NCBI RefSeq assembly: GCF_000212415.1
Contig: NC_015500.1
Coordinates: 1,054,001-1,118,000 of the forward strand
Length of the DNA: 64,000 nt
DNA from: Treponema brennaborense DSM 12168
Lineage (GTDB): Bacteria > Spirochaetota > Spirochaetia > Treponematales > Treponemataceae
Reading direction: 5' to 3'
Shown here: positions 26,658-34,684 of the stretch, in pieces
Numbering within the stretch: position 1 is the first letter of the stretch
How the letters are laid out: the number at the start of each line of letters is the position of its first letter
Translations under genes and position numbers: made by a program
Notes under the pieces: model-generated
Told to the model about the DNA's origin: nothing
Seen by the model: the letters and a program-made list of their open reading frames with translations, nothing else
Databases searched by the model: none

Positions 26658-27287
26658 ATGGACGTTCTCGTCTCGTATGCGTGCGCGGAACTGGAGATCA
26701 AAAATTCCCGTTTTTTGGCCGAAGTGTTTCCCGTCGCGTCGCAGAACGCGGCCCGTGAAACGCTGAAAGCGCAGAAGCTCAAATACGCCGACGCGACGCA
26801 CGTCGTGCACGCGTTCGCGGTGGGAAACGCGGCCGAAACGCTCGGCATGTCCGACGACGGCGAACCTGCCGGAACCGCCGGCCGGCCGGTACTCGACGTG
26901 CTTAAAGGCAGAAAGTGTACGAACGTGCTGCTTACCGTAACGCGCTGGTTCGGCGGAACGCTGCTCGGTACCGGCGGCTTGGTGCGCGCGTACGGAGACA
27001 GTGCGAAAGCCGTTCTCGCGGCAGCCGTTTTTGAACCGCTTGCGGTAAAATGCCGTTTTTCTTTTGCGGTGCCGTACGATGCGTACGAACTCGTCAAGCG
27101 GTTTTTGAGTTCGCTCCATACCGATCGGGTGGACGAAGTCTTTACGACTGAAGTGGCTTTTTCAGGATTCGTTCACGCCTCCGAAGCCGGCAGTCTGCGG
27201 TCGTATCTGACGGATCTGACGAACGGCAAAACCGTTCCCGTTTTTACCGATGCGGAGCCGGATCCGCGTATTCCTCCGCAGCGCTGA
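26658..27287 (+). CDS. YigZ/IMPACT-family protein
   Basis: 209 residues. The family core is plain: KNSRFLAEVFPV, DATHVVHAFAVG, SDDGEPAGTAGRPVLDVLKG, VTRWFGGTLLGTGGLVRAYGDSAK. IMPACT proteins bind translation-related partners in eukaryotes; the bacterial role is unsettled. Its 3' end overlaps the convergent PilZ gene by 44 bases, so the last 14 codons are shared in antisense. Confidence 0.9.
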   Translation: MDVLVSYACAELEIKNSRFLAEVFPVASQNAARETLKAQKLKYADATHVVHAFAVGNAAETLGMSDDGEPAGTAGRPVLDVLKGRKCTNVLLTVTRWFGGTLLGTGGLVRAYGDSAKAVLAAAVFEPLAVKCRFSFAVPYDAYELVKRFLSSLHTDRVDEVFTTEVAFSGFVHASEAGSLRSYLTDLTNGKTVPVFTDAEPDPRIPPQR

Positions 27288-28188
27288 GCGCTTCCGCTTC
27301 GTTTTCCGCCGCTTCGTCGTAATCGATAAGAAACGCATCGTCCGTTTCGGACACGGAATCGGCAGGTTTTTTTGAATAATCGGTCTCATCCTGCGGCAGC
27401 GATTTGGTGTCCGCTTTCAGTTCCGCCTGATGTTTTGCGAAGGTGAATTTCCGTATGCTCTGTTTCATTTCCACGGATATACCTTTGAGAAATAAAACGA
27501 CGATAATCGCTTCGGATTCAGCTTCGGCGGGCCTGAGTGCGTACACGGCGCCGCAGCATTCGTACTGCTTGGAATCGAGCGCGAGTGTTAAATTGCGCAG
27601 TATGAAATTCGGCTGATAAAACGACGTGTATTTTGCCGGAATGATCGCCGAAAAACCGGCCGCGCTTATATCCCGGATACGCAGCGTATACACTTTGTCC
27701 TGAATATTATAGAGCATCGTAATCCGGTCTTCGTCTTCACAGCAGACGCGCACGTAGCGGCGCTGCCCTTTTGCTTCGTTGATGTCGAGAATATCGGCCA
27801 AATGCGTCGCGATTTCATCAGACGCGGCGTGCAGCGACGTGAATCCCGCCGGCAGTGAAACGTTGACCAAAAAATATTCTTTTTCGGAATTACGGATCTT
27901 TGACGATATCACGCCGAGCAGAACCGACTGCAGCATCGGATCCGTTTTGAATGAATTGATGAAGTTTACCCACTGTTCCAGCGGCAGTTCGTCGTCGATA
28001 TTCAGAAAGCAGACGGAATCGGGATTCAAACGCAGCACGTTTTTTGCGTTTTTATACGAGTCTATAATGTACAATTCGTATTCATTGTCTCTGAGTTTGC
28101 CGATGACGTTTTGAACGAGCGTAAACGGCGGATTCAGAAAAAATATTTTTTTACCATATGCAATATTCTGTAATGAGTTCATATTCAT
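27244..28188 (-). CDS. PilZ-domain protein (putative c-di-GMP receptor)
   Basis: 314 residues. The N-terminal 160 residues look like a receiver-like or P-loop-less alpha/beta domain (KIFFLNPPFTLVQNVIGKL, LYIIDSYKNAKNVLRL, NIDDELP). The PilZ domain follows: RRYVRVCCEDEDRI for the RxxxR switch and then DISAAGFSAIIPAKY in place of the D/NxSxxG motif, so binding of c-di-GMP is plausible. The C-terminal tail is acidic. An alternative start is ATG 28182. Start is close to a TTGTTT/TATAAT promoter with only a few bases of leader. Confidence 0.82.
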   Translation of the reverse strand: MNMNSLQNIAYGKKIFFLNPPFTLVQNVIGKLRDNEYELYIIDSYKNAKNVLRLNPDSVCFLNIDDELPLEQWVNFINSFKTDPMLQSVLLGVISSKIRNSEKEYFLVNVSLPAGFTSLHAASDEIATHLADILDINEAKGQRRYVRVCCEDEDRITMLYNIQDKVYTLRIRDISAAGFSAIIPAKYTSFYQPNFILRNLTLALDSKQYECCGAVYALRPAEAESEAIIVVLFLKGISVEMKQSIRKFTFAKHQAELKADTKSLPQDETDYSKKPADSVSETDDAFLIDYDEAAENEAEALSAAEEYADPAPHR

Positions 28189-28191
28189 TAA

Positions 28192-28220
28192 ATTATATTA
28201 CAGATATGCAGGAAAAACAA
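28192..28220 (-). promoter_or_regulatory. Promoter of the PilZ gene
   Basis: Minus strand TTGTTT (28220-28215), 17-base spacer, TATAAT (28197-28192). Predicted transcription start near 28185 leaves three bases before ATG 28182 or excludes ATG 28188, so ATG 28182 may be the true start. Confidence 0.5.
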
Positions 28221-28265
28221 TATTCATATTTTATTCTGCGGAAAAAATAATCGTTTTTTATCAAT

Positions 28266-28312
28266 AAAGGCGTGCCGGAATTTTATCTGTCCGAAACACG
28301 CCCTTTCGCCGT
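28266..28312 (-). terminator. Possible terminator of asnS
   Basis: On the minus strand AAAGGGCGTG pairs with CACGCCTTT across a loop of about 20 bases, followed by TTTATT. It sits 4-50 bases after the asnS stop; the U tract is imperfect. Confidence 0.5.
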
Positions 28313-28315
28313 CTG

Positions 28316-29770
28316 TCAGAAATCCGCCAGTTTCGGTGCGCGCGGATAGGGGATAACGTCGCGGATATTGCCCATTCCCGTTACGTACAGCAGCAGCCGC
28401 TCGAAACCGAGACCGAAGCCCGAGTGGGGCACGGAACCGAATCTGCGCAGGTCGAGGTACCACCGGTAGTCGTCGGGATTCAGACCGAGTTTTCGGATGC
28501 GGTCGAGCAGTACGTCGTAATCCGCTTCGCGTTCCGAACCGCCGATGATTTCGCCCAAGCCCGGTACCAGTACGTCCATCGCGCGCACCGTTTTGCCGTC
28601 TTCGTTGAGCTTCATATAGAACGCTTTGATCTCTTTGGGATATCCGGTTACGATGACCGGCCGCTTGTACACGACTTCCGTCAGGAACTTTTCGTGTTCG
28701 CTCTGCAGGTCGCAGCCCCAGTACGGTTTAAACTCGAACTTATCCGCGTTTTTTTCAAGTTCGGCGACCGCTTCCGTGTACGTAATGCGGACGAAGTCCG
28801 AATTTACGACGTGCGCGAGCGTATCGATGATTCCTTTTTGGATGCGGTCGTTGAAAAACTGCATGTCGGCCGTACATTTGGTGAGTGCCCAATTCAGCAG
28901 ATATTTAACGAACTCTTCGGCGATGTCCATGTTGTCGTTCAGGTCGAAGAACGCGATTTCCGGTTCGATCATCCAGAATTCGGCCAAATGGCGCGTCGTA
29001 TTCGAGTTTTCGGCGCGGAACGTGGGGCCGAACGTGTACACGCGGGACAGCGCGGTCGCGTACGTTTCCGCTTCAAGCTGGCCGGAAACGGTGAGACTTG
29101 CCTTTTTCCCGAAAAAGTCCTTACCGTAATCGACGAGCGCCGCCGCTTTTTCCGCGCTCATGCCTTTTGCTCCTGCACTGACGCCGTTTTCGGCGATTTT
29201 TTCCATGGAGAGCGTCGTTACTTGAAACATTTCACCGGCGCCTTCGGCGTCGCTGGCCGTAATGATCGGCGTATGTACGTACTGAAATCCGCGATCCTGG
29301 AAAAACGTGTGAATCGCGTACGCCATCTGACTTCTCATGCGGGCGACCGCGCCGAACGTATTGGTGCGCGCGCGCAGATGTGCGTTTTCACGCAAAAATT
29401 CCAGCGAGTGATTCTTTTTCTGCAAAGGATAGGCGTCCGCGGGCGCTTCGCCTAACACCGTCAGCGAAACGAGCGCAACTTCGACCGCCTGGCCGGACGC
29501 GGGAGACGGAACCAGTTTTCCTTCCGCTTGAATTGAAGCTCCGGTGGTGATTTTTTTCAGTTCATTTTCGATCGAATTCAAATTGACAGAGGCATCGGCG
29601 GGATTTTCCCGGTCGAGGGTGAGCTGTACGGATGCAAAACAGGATCCGTCATTTACTTGAATAAAAACGAGGTTTTTTGATTCGCGTTTCGTGCGTACCC
29701 AGCCGCAGACGGTGAGCGTCCGGCCGTCCGGCTGCGAGACCAGAATGTCTTTTATCAATTGTGTTTTCAT
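28316..29770 (-). CDS. asnS: Asparaginyl-tRNA synthetase
   Basis: 484 residues. Class II synthetase: OB-fold anticodon domain ([25 protein letters not shown]), motif 2 ([22 protein letters not shown]) and motif 3 ([25 protein letters not shown]). The FERL and the AsnRS-like ending PRAPKLADF distinguish it from AspRS. Compared with typical AsnRS it has an insertion of about 30 residues ([22 protein letters not shown]). Start ATG 29770 sits eight bases after a -10 hexamer and has no ribosome site. Confidence 0.93.
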   Translation of the reverse strand: MKTQLIKDILVSQPDGRTLTVCGWVRTKRESKNLVFIQVNDGSCFASVQLTLDRENPADASVNLNSIENELKKITTGASIQAEGKLVPSPASGQAVEVALVSLTVLGEAPADAYPLQKKNHSLEFLRENAHLRARTNTFGAVARMRSQMAYAIHTFFQDRGFQYVHTPIITASDAEGAGEMFQVTTLSMEKIAENGVSAGAKGMSAEKAAALVDYGKDFFGKKASLTVSGQLEAETYATALSRVYTFGPTFRAENSNTTRHLAEFWMIEPEIAFFDLNDNMDIAEEFVKYLLNWALTKCTADMQFFNDRIQKGIIDTLAHVVNSDFVRITYTEAVAELEKNADKFEFKPYWGCDLQSEHEKFLTEVVYKRPVIVTGYPKEIKAFYMKLNEDGKTVRAMDVLVPGLGEIIGGSEREADYDVLLDRIRKLGLNPDDYRWYLDLRRFGSVPHSGFGLGFERLLLYVTGMGNIRDVIPYPRAPKLADF

Positions 29771-29778
29771 AGTAATTA

Positions 29779-29807
29779 ATCATAGCACTTTGCGCGAATA
29801 TGGTCAA
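29779..29807 (-). promoter_or_regulatory. Leaderless promoter of asnS
   Basis: Minus strand TTGACC (29807-29802), 17-base spacer, TATGAT (29784-29779), eight bases to ATG 29770. Predicted leader is zero or one base. Confidence 0.7.
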
Positions 29808-29876
29808 ATAGAACCAAACGGCACGCTTTAACGTAAATGCATATGGGGTAATGTATCGCCGGTTCGCGTACGATGA

Positions 29877-29904
29877 TTGAAATATTGACAAAAATAGGTA
29901 TGAT
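29877..29904 (+). promoter_or_regulatory. Promoter of the acyltransferase gene
   Basis: TTGAAA (29877-29882), 16-base spacer, TATGAT (29899-29904). The predicted start is near 29911, nine bases before ATG 29920. Confidence 0.5.
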
Positions 29905-29919
29905 AGAGGTAGCGGATAT

Positions 29920-31113
29920 ATGACGGAAATGGTCCGATGGTTCTGCGGCGCTGATCAGCCGAGTCCGAAGATGCATCGGGAAAAAGGAAAGTCGGTTGAA
30001 AATGCAAAAGTGTTTTGTGCAATGAATGAACTCAATCAGTTTGATAAAAGAAAATATTATATTGACAACGTAAGGTGGATATGCATTCTTTTGCTGATAC
30101 CGTTTCATGCGGCAATGAGCTGGAATAGTTGGGGCGAAGGAAACTATCTGTTTTTTAGGAAAAATAATTGGTTTTCTTCGTTTATCATGCTGATCAGCCC
30201 TTGGTATATGCCGCTGCTCTTTGTCCTGGCGGGAATGAGCGCACGATTTGCCCTGAAAAAGCGAAGCTGCAAAGAATACATCTCGGAACGTATGCACAAG
30301 CTATTCGTTCCGTTGCTAACGGGAATCGTTACCGTCGTCAGCGTGATGGCTTATTATGCGGATCGATTTCACAATTTGTATCAGGGCAATTTTTTTGAAC
30401 ATTATGGGGTGTTTTTTACAAGATTTACGGATTTAACCGGATATGACGGAGGATTTACTCCGGCACACCTATGGTTTTTGTTATATTTATTTTTGATTTC
30501 ATTGCTCTGTCTGCCGTTTATCCTGTTGCAGAAAAAAATGCGGCCCGAATTCAGTGCGAAAAAAATACCTGTTGCCGCACTCTGTTCGTTTTGGATTATA
30601 ACGTCCGTTGCGGATACCATACTCGCCGTTGCCGATAAGAGTATCGCAAAATTTTTAGTGCTTTTCCTGATGGGATATTATGTGTTTTCCGAGCCAGAAG
30701 TTACGGATAGACTGAAAAAATATCAGAAGCCGTTTTGGGCAATATTTGTCTTGACCGATATTACGACGACTCTCTGGTTTGTCTGGCAGGATCGAAGCGA
30801 TTTTGCCTGCTACGTCGTATGCAGAGTGGCGGAATGGTTCGGAATTCTTGCAATTTTATCAACTGCGGAAGTCAAACTCAATCAGAATAACAAAGTTACC
30901 GGATACTTTACGAAGCGTTCTTTTTTAATATACATATTCCATTTTCCCTGGTTGGTTCTGGTCCAGTTTTATGTTTCGGGTGTTACGGATAACGATATAG
31001 TGATATATGCAGTATCCGTGTTTTTGTCCTTCGTTTTGACACTGGCAACGATAGAGTTGGTAATTCGGCAGCCGCGGCTTCGCGCAGTATTCGGAATCAA
31101 AAAACGAAGCTGA
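29920..31113 (+). CDS. Acyltransferase 3 family membrane protein
   Basis: 397 residues. Integral membrane acyltransferase: the start of the catalytic domain reads YYIDNVRWICILLLIPFHAAMSWN, with the conserved histidine, followed by about ten hydrophobic helices (LLFVLAGMSARFALKK, LLTGIVTVVSVMAYYA, LVLFLMGYYVFSE and others). The family O-acylates surface glycans or lipids. The first 34 residues are unlike the family, so ATG 30022 (NELNQFDKRKYYIDNV) may be the true start, but no ribosome site supports it; ATG 29920 lies just after a promoter. Low-GC codon use relative to the neighbours is visible (many AT-rich codons), hinting at acquisition. Confidence 0.85.
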   Translation: MTEMVRWFCGADQPSPKMHREKGKSVENAKVFCAMNELNQFDKRKYYIDNVRWICILLLIPFHAAMSWNSWGEGNYLFFRKNNWFSSFIMLISPWYMPLLFVLAGMSARFALKKRSCKEYISERMHKLFVPLLTGIVTVVSVMAYYADRFHNLYQGNFFEHYGVFFTRFTDLTGYDGGFTPAHLWFLLYLFLISLLCLPFILLQKKMRPEFSAKKIPVAALCSFWIITSVADTILAVADKSIAKFLVLFLMGYYVFSEPEVTDRLKKYQKPFWAIFVLTDITTTLWFVWQDRSDFACYVVCRVAEWFGILAILSTAEVKLNQNNKVTGYFTKRSFLIYIFHFPWLVLVQFYVSGVTDNDIVIYAVSVFLSFVLTLATIELVIRQPRLRAVFGIKKRS

Positions 31114-31173
31114 TGCAAAAGCGTGTCGGCCGGCGAGCGCACGGCGCCGTTTGAAAAAATAACGCATGGATCA

Positions 31174-31263
31174 TTTCTATACAAATCGTTTCCGCACGAA
31201 TTATTTCCGCACAAATTACGTCTGTACAAATTACGTCCGCACGGAGCGTTTTCGCACAAATCG
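31174..31263. repeat. 15-bp tandem repeat, six units
   Basis: Six consecutive 15-base units (31174, 31189, 31204, 31219, 31234, 31249) follow the loose consensus TTTCCGCACAAATTA. They occupy the middle of the 263-base gap between the acyltransferase and trmO genes. The rest of the gap shows nothing else recognised apart from the ribosome site of the next gene. Confidence 0.75.
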
Positions 31264-31376
31264 TCATATTCTTCTATATATAACGCATCTTTTTGCCGCA
31301 CTTTCGCGCGTCGTTTCCGGTATGCTTACGTACGGAATGCGATGATTCCGGAAATGATTTTTTAAGGAGCTTGTGT

Positions 31377-31844
31377 ATGAAGTATGAAGTGAAATCCGTC
31401 GGAATTGTGGAATGTGCACCGTCGTTCCGCATCCGCCTTGAATCGGAATACGCGGCGGGACTTACCGGACTGGACGGGTTTTCTCACGTATCGGTCGTGT
31501 GGTATGCGGATAAAATTCCCGCATGGCAGCCCAATGCGCTGGTTTTTCCGTCGCCGTATAAAGGTGCGCCGGAAAAAATGGGGGTGTTTGCGACACGTAC
31601 TCCGTTCCGCCCGAACGGTATTTGCGTAAGTACCGCCCGTTTGGTTTCATTCGACTGCAAAAGTGGAATTCTGGAACTTGAATGGATCGACGCGGAAGCC
31701 GGAACGCCGGTGCTCGACATAAAACCGTATCATCCGTCTGAAGACAGAGTTCTGTCCGCGCGCGTTCCCGACTGGGCGGCAGCATGGCCCGCATCGTATG
31801 AAGCGAGCGCGGATTTTCCGTGGGAAGACGTATTCCTGTTCTAA
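31377..31844 (+). CDS. TrmO/TsaA-type tRNA (N6-threonylcarbamoyladenosine) methyltransferase
   Basis: 155 residues. The TrmO/TsaA fold is identified by FSHVSVVWYADKIP, GVFATRTPFRPNGICVSTARL and GTPVLDIKPYHP. The family uses S-adenosylmethionine to methylate t6A37 in tRNA-Thr and others. ATG 31377 is preceded by AAGGAG; an open frame upstream (from 31293) is not used. The trmO gene of E. coli is longer, so this is the shorter single-domain type. Confidence 0.85.
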   Translation: MKYEVKSVGIVECAPSFRIRLESEYAAGLTGLDGFSHVSVVWYADKIPAWQPNALVFPSPYKGAPEKMGVFATRTPFRPNGICVSTARLVSFDCKSGILELEWIDAEAGTPVLDIKPYHPSEDRVLSARVPDWAAAWPASYEASADFPWEDVFLF

Positions 31845-31868
31845 TTTGCTCTGCGGCTGTCGGCAGAA

Positions 31869-32894
31869 TCAATCCAGCGGAATGAAAATTCCGGTAGTGC
31901 CGTCTGCATTGTACAACTGATATTCCCAGCACGAAGCGAGCGGACTGCTTCGCGCCGCCACTATGTTCCGATATATGGCGGCGTACGTGTCTCCGATCGT
32001 TTCCATACTGCCGGAATGTATGACGTGCAGAAAAGTTCCGCCGGGAATCGTGCGGTTTACGAACACGGGTTCCTGAACGTGCGCGGCGTCCGTTTCGAGC
32101 GCACAGACGACGAGCATCGAATCGTCTGCCGAACGGCACGGTGCTTCCGGTTCCACCCAAGCAGTGTACTGGCAGAATCGTTCCGGTTCGCGGCAAGCTC
32201 CGATGCGATGTCGTTTCGAGTCGAATGCGCGCCAAAGGTCGGCAAACGACGATTGTTTTTCATCAAGAAAAAACGAAAGGCCGGTGATATGGAGCGGCGG
32301 TCTGGACACGATGTCGGCGCGCAGTCCGTTCGCTCGAACGGCAGCGTCCAACGCATCCGTATCGTGTAGAGCGCCGCCGGCGTTTTCGGCAAATCCGTCT
32401 GCATCGAACGGAAGACACAAATAGGCGGCAACGCCGTCGAGCGTTCCCTGTTTTTGCAGCGTGCGCGGCGATATTTTGAACCGGCGTTTAAAGCTGCGGG
32501 AAAACGTTTCGTAGTCGGCGAAACCGGCGGCAAGCGCAAGACGGACGAGCGTTCCGTACGGTGCGTGCGAGTGTTTCCCCTCGTTTTTTTCAGCTGCCGG
32601 TTCGGTTGTTCCCGTGCCGTCGGCTCCGGTACCGGCGCTTTGTACTATGGCGGCGGCACATCTGCTCAAAATGCGGCCGGCAACGTATGATTTCGGCGTA
32701 CAGCCCGTTACCGCCGCGAACAGTCTGCCGAAATGCCACGGCGAGTAGCCGCTCAGTTCCGCCAGCTGTGCCGCACCGGTAATAACCGGCGCTCCGTCAA
32801 GGAGCGCGGCGTTCGATCGTGCCGATTCTATTCGTTGTGCCAGCTGCAACTCGAAAATCAGAATGGATTTCCGTACGCATTCATAACCGTTCAT
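31869..32894 (-). CDS. AraC-family regulator with GyrI-like effector domain
   Basis: 341 residues. The AraC DNA-binding domain is N-terminal (LAELSGYSPWHFGRLFAAVTGCTPKSYV, then LALAAGFADYETFSRSFKRRFKISPRTLQ). Between the two helix-turn-helix halves sits an unusual insertion of about 30 residues rich in Gly, Thr and Glu (GTGADGTGTTEPAAEKNE). The C-terminal 160 residues form a GyrI-like (SOUL/ligand-binding) domain, as in Rob and BmrR-type regulators that sense hydrophobic cations. Its direct target is not evident. Start ATG 32894 is six bases downstream of a -10 hexamer, consistent with leaderless mRNA. Confidence 0.88.
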   Translation of the reverse strand: MNGYECVRKSILIFELQLAQRIESARSNAALLDGAPVITGAAQLAELSGYSPWHFGRLFAAVTGCTPKSYVAGRILSRCAAAIVQSAGTGADGTGTTEPAAEKNEGKHSHAPYGTLVRLALAAGFADYETFSRSFKRRFKISPRTLQKQGTLDGVAAYLCLPFDADGFAENAGGALHDTDALDAAVRANGLRADIVSRPPLHITGLSFFLDEKQSSFADLWRAFDSKRHRIGACREPERFCQYTAWVEPEAPCRSADDSMLVVCALETDAAHVQEPVFVNRTIPGGTFLHVIHSGSMETIGDTYAAIYRNIVAARSSPLASCWEYQLYNADGTTGIFIPLD

Positions 32895-32900
32895 GACGGA

Positions 32901-32929
32901 ATTGTAGCCGAGTATCGGTTGAACGGCAA
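32901..32929 (-). promoter_or_regulatory. Leaderless promoter of the AraC-type regulator
   Basis: Minus strand TTGCCG (32929-32924), 17-base spacer, TACAAT (32906-32901), six bases to ATG 32894. Confidence 0.65.
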
Positions 32930-33011
32930 GGCCTTAGGCGGCCGAGCGGAACGTGCGGAAGGGAGCGGAGCATGTACATACGGTCGCGCGTACATACGGC
33001 GTTTTCGGTAC

Positions 33012-33040
33012 TTGTGCCGTCGCTGCAAATTGCGTATACT
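33012..33040 (+). promoter_or_regulatory. Leaderless promoter of ffh
   Basis: TTGTGC (33012-33017), 17-base spacer, TATACT (33035-33040), six bases to ATG 33047. No Shine-Dalgarno is present. Confidence 0.7.
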
Positions 33041-33046
33041 GTACGT

Positions 33047-34378
33047 ATGCTTGAGAAAATCACGAACACGTTTTCGGACGTTGTCCGCAAAGTAAGCGGC
33101 AAATCGTCTATCACAGAAAAAAATATCGAAGAAACGGTCGAGCAGATCAAAATTGCGCTGCTTGAAGCGGACGTTAACCTGCGCGTCGTCCGCCGTTTCG
33201 TCAACAGTACGATCGAAGAAGCCAAAGGTGAAAAGGTTCTGCGTTCGGTTGATCCGGGACAGCAGTTCGTTAAAATCATTTACGATAAAATCGTTTCGCT
33301 GCTCGGCGACGCGAAGCAGGATCTTAAACTGAAAGGTCCCGACACCCAGTCGGTTATCCTGCTGCTCGGTTTGCAGGGTGCCGGTAAAACGACGGCCGCT
33401 TCAAAGCTTGCCGCGCGTCTTGCCAAAGAAGGCCGCAAACCGCTGCTCGCTGCGTGCGACCTCGTGCGGCCGGCGGCAATTCAGCAGTTGTGCGTTCTGG
33501 GCGAAAAAATCGGCATTCCCGTTTATAAGGAAGACTCCAAAGACGCGGTGCGCGTTGCAAAAAACGCGCTCGCATATGCAAAGAAAAACGGATTCGATAC
33601 GCTCATCGTAGATACGGCCGGCCGTCTTCAGATCGATGAGTCGATGATGGATGAAATCGCCGCCGTTAAAAAAGCCGTCTCGCCCGACGAAGTGCTGCTC
33701 GTTGCCGACGCTATGACCGGACAGAATGCGGTCGATATAGCCAAGTCGTTCGACGAACGGCTGTCGCTGACCGGCGTTATCCTGACCAAGTTCGATTCCG
33801 ACGCCAGAGGCGGCGCCGCGCTTTCGCTCAAATCGGTAACCGGCAAGCCGATTCTGTTTATCGGTACCGGTGAAAAAACGTCCGATTTTGAACCGTTCCA
33901 TCCGGAGCGAATCGCGAGCCGTATCCTTGGTATGGGCGACGTCGTTTCTCTCGTTGAAAAGGCGCAGGAAACGATCGACGCCGAAGAAGCCGAAAAGCTC
34001 CAAAAAAAGATGATGAGCGAGACTTTTACGCTGCAGGATATGCTCGATCAGCTTCAGCGCGTAAAAAAAATGGGTTCAATGCAGTCCCTGCTCGAAATGA
34101 TGCCCGGACTTGCCGGTCAATTGGGCGATCAGGATATCGACACGAGCGCCATGAAGTCTCAGGAAGCGATTATTCTGTCGATGACGAAAAAGGAACGCGC
34201 GAACCATCTGATCATCGGACCCGGCCGCCGCAAGCGGATTGCAAAAGGCTCCGGTACGTCCGTTGCCGAAGTGAACCGGCTCATCAAACAGTTTGAAAAA
34301 ACGCGGCTCACGATGAAAAAACTGACCAAAAACAAGGGTATGCAGGCGAAATTCATGCAGCAGTTCGGCGGCATGTAA
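33047..34378 (+). CDS. ffh: Signal recognition particle protein
   Basis: 443 residues. N domain (LEKITNTFSDVVRKVSGKS), GTPase G domain with LLGLQGAGKTTAASKLA, DTAGRLQID, and TKFDSDARGGAALS; the C-terminal M domain carries the methionine-rich signal-peptide groove (MSETFTLQDMLDQLQRVKKMG, MTKKERANH, RRKRIAKGSGTSVAEVNRLIKQF). Start ATG 33047 is chosen because family members begin MLE-like here and the promoter ends six bases earlier; an upstream in-frame ATG exists at 32972. Terminator follows. Confidence 0.95.
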   Translation: MLEKITNTFSDVVRKVSGKSSITEKNIEETVEQIKIALLEADVNLRVVRRFVNSTIEEAKGEKVLRSVDPGQQFVKIIYDKIVSLLGDAKQDLKLKGPDTQSVILLLGLQGAGKTTAASKLAARLAKEGRKPLLAACDLVRPAAIQQLCVLGEKIGIPVYKEDSKDAVRVAKNALAYAKKNGFDTLIVDTAGRLQIDESMMDEIAAVKKAVSPDEVLLVADAMTGQNAVDIAKSFDERLSLTGVILTKFDSDARGGAALSLKSVTGKPILFIGTGEKTSDFEPFHPERIASRILGMGDVVSLVEKAQETIDAEEAEKLQKKMMSETFTLQDMLDQLQRVKKMGSMQSLLEMMPGLAGQLGDQDIDTSAMKSQEAIILSMTKKERANHLIIGPGRRKRIAKGSGTSVAEVNRLIKQFEKTRLTMKKLTKNKGMQAKFMQQFGGM

Positions 34379-34422
34379 CGGTGCCGCCGCGGCGATCCGC
34401 CGCAAAAACGTGCAATACCTCG

Positions 34423-34467
34423 AAGAACGGCTGAAGGCGCGGATGCGGTTTCAGCCGTTCTTATTTT
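34423..34467 (+). terminator. Rho-independent terminator of ffh
   Basis: A 13-bp perfect stem, AAGAACGGCTGAA (34423-34435) with TTCAGCCGTTCTT (34450-34462), 14-base loop, then TTATTTT. Confidence 0.85.
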
Positions 34468-34563
34468 AAAACCCGGATCCGCCCGATTGCGTATAAACTC
34501 CCGTTCGCCGATTTGCAAGCGTGCCGATCCTTTCTTATTTGTTTAATTTTTTCGACAAACTTA

Positions 34564-34592
34564 TTGACGCTCCGAATATTATTATGTATCTT
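34564..34592 (+). promoter_or_regulatory. Promoter of the MMPL transporter operon
   Basis: TTGACG (34564-34569), 17-base spacer, TATCTT (34587-34592). The predicted transcription start near 34599 falls inside the palindrome at 34594-34627. Confidence 0.6.
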
Positions 34593-34593
34593 T

Positions 34594-34627
34594 GGTTTAA
34601 TAGTTTAAGAAATTAAACTATTAAACC
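34594..34627. promoter_or_regulatory. Palindromic operator candidate upstream of the MMPL operon
   Basis: A perfect inverted repeat: GGTTTAATAGTTTAA (34594-34608) and its exact complement at 34613-34627, spacer GAAA. Each arm itself contains two GTTTAA units. It begins two bases after the -10 hexamer, so a bound repressor would cover the transcription start. TetR-type regulators commonly use such sites ahead of MMPL/RND exporters. No terminator-type U tract follows. Confidence 0.6.
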
Positions 34628-34684
34628 TTTGTACGCACGAAGCCCGAACTTCGGGCGACTTGATTTTGCAGGAGGATTCAGTTT

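Noticed and set aside
30969-31301. Minus-strand frame with CGNNS/CGNDL-like five-residue units across the 15-bp repeat
   Set aside because: It also runs antisense to the acyltransferase end and has no ribosome site; the periodicity comes from the DNA repeat.
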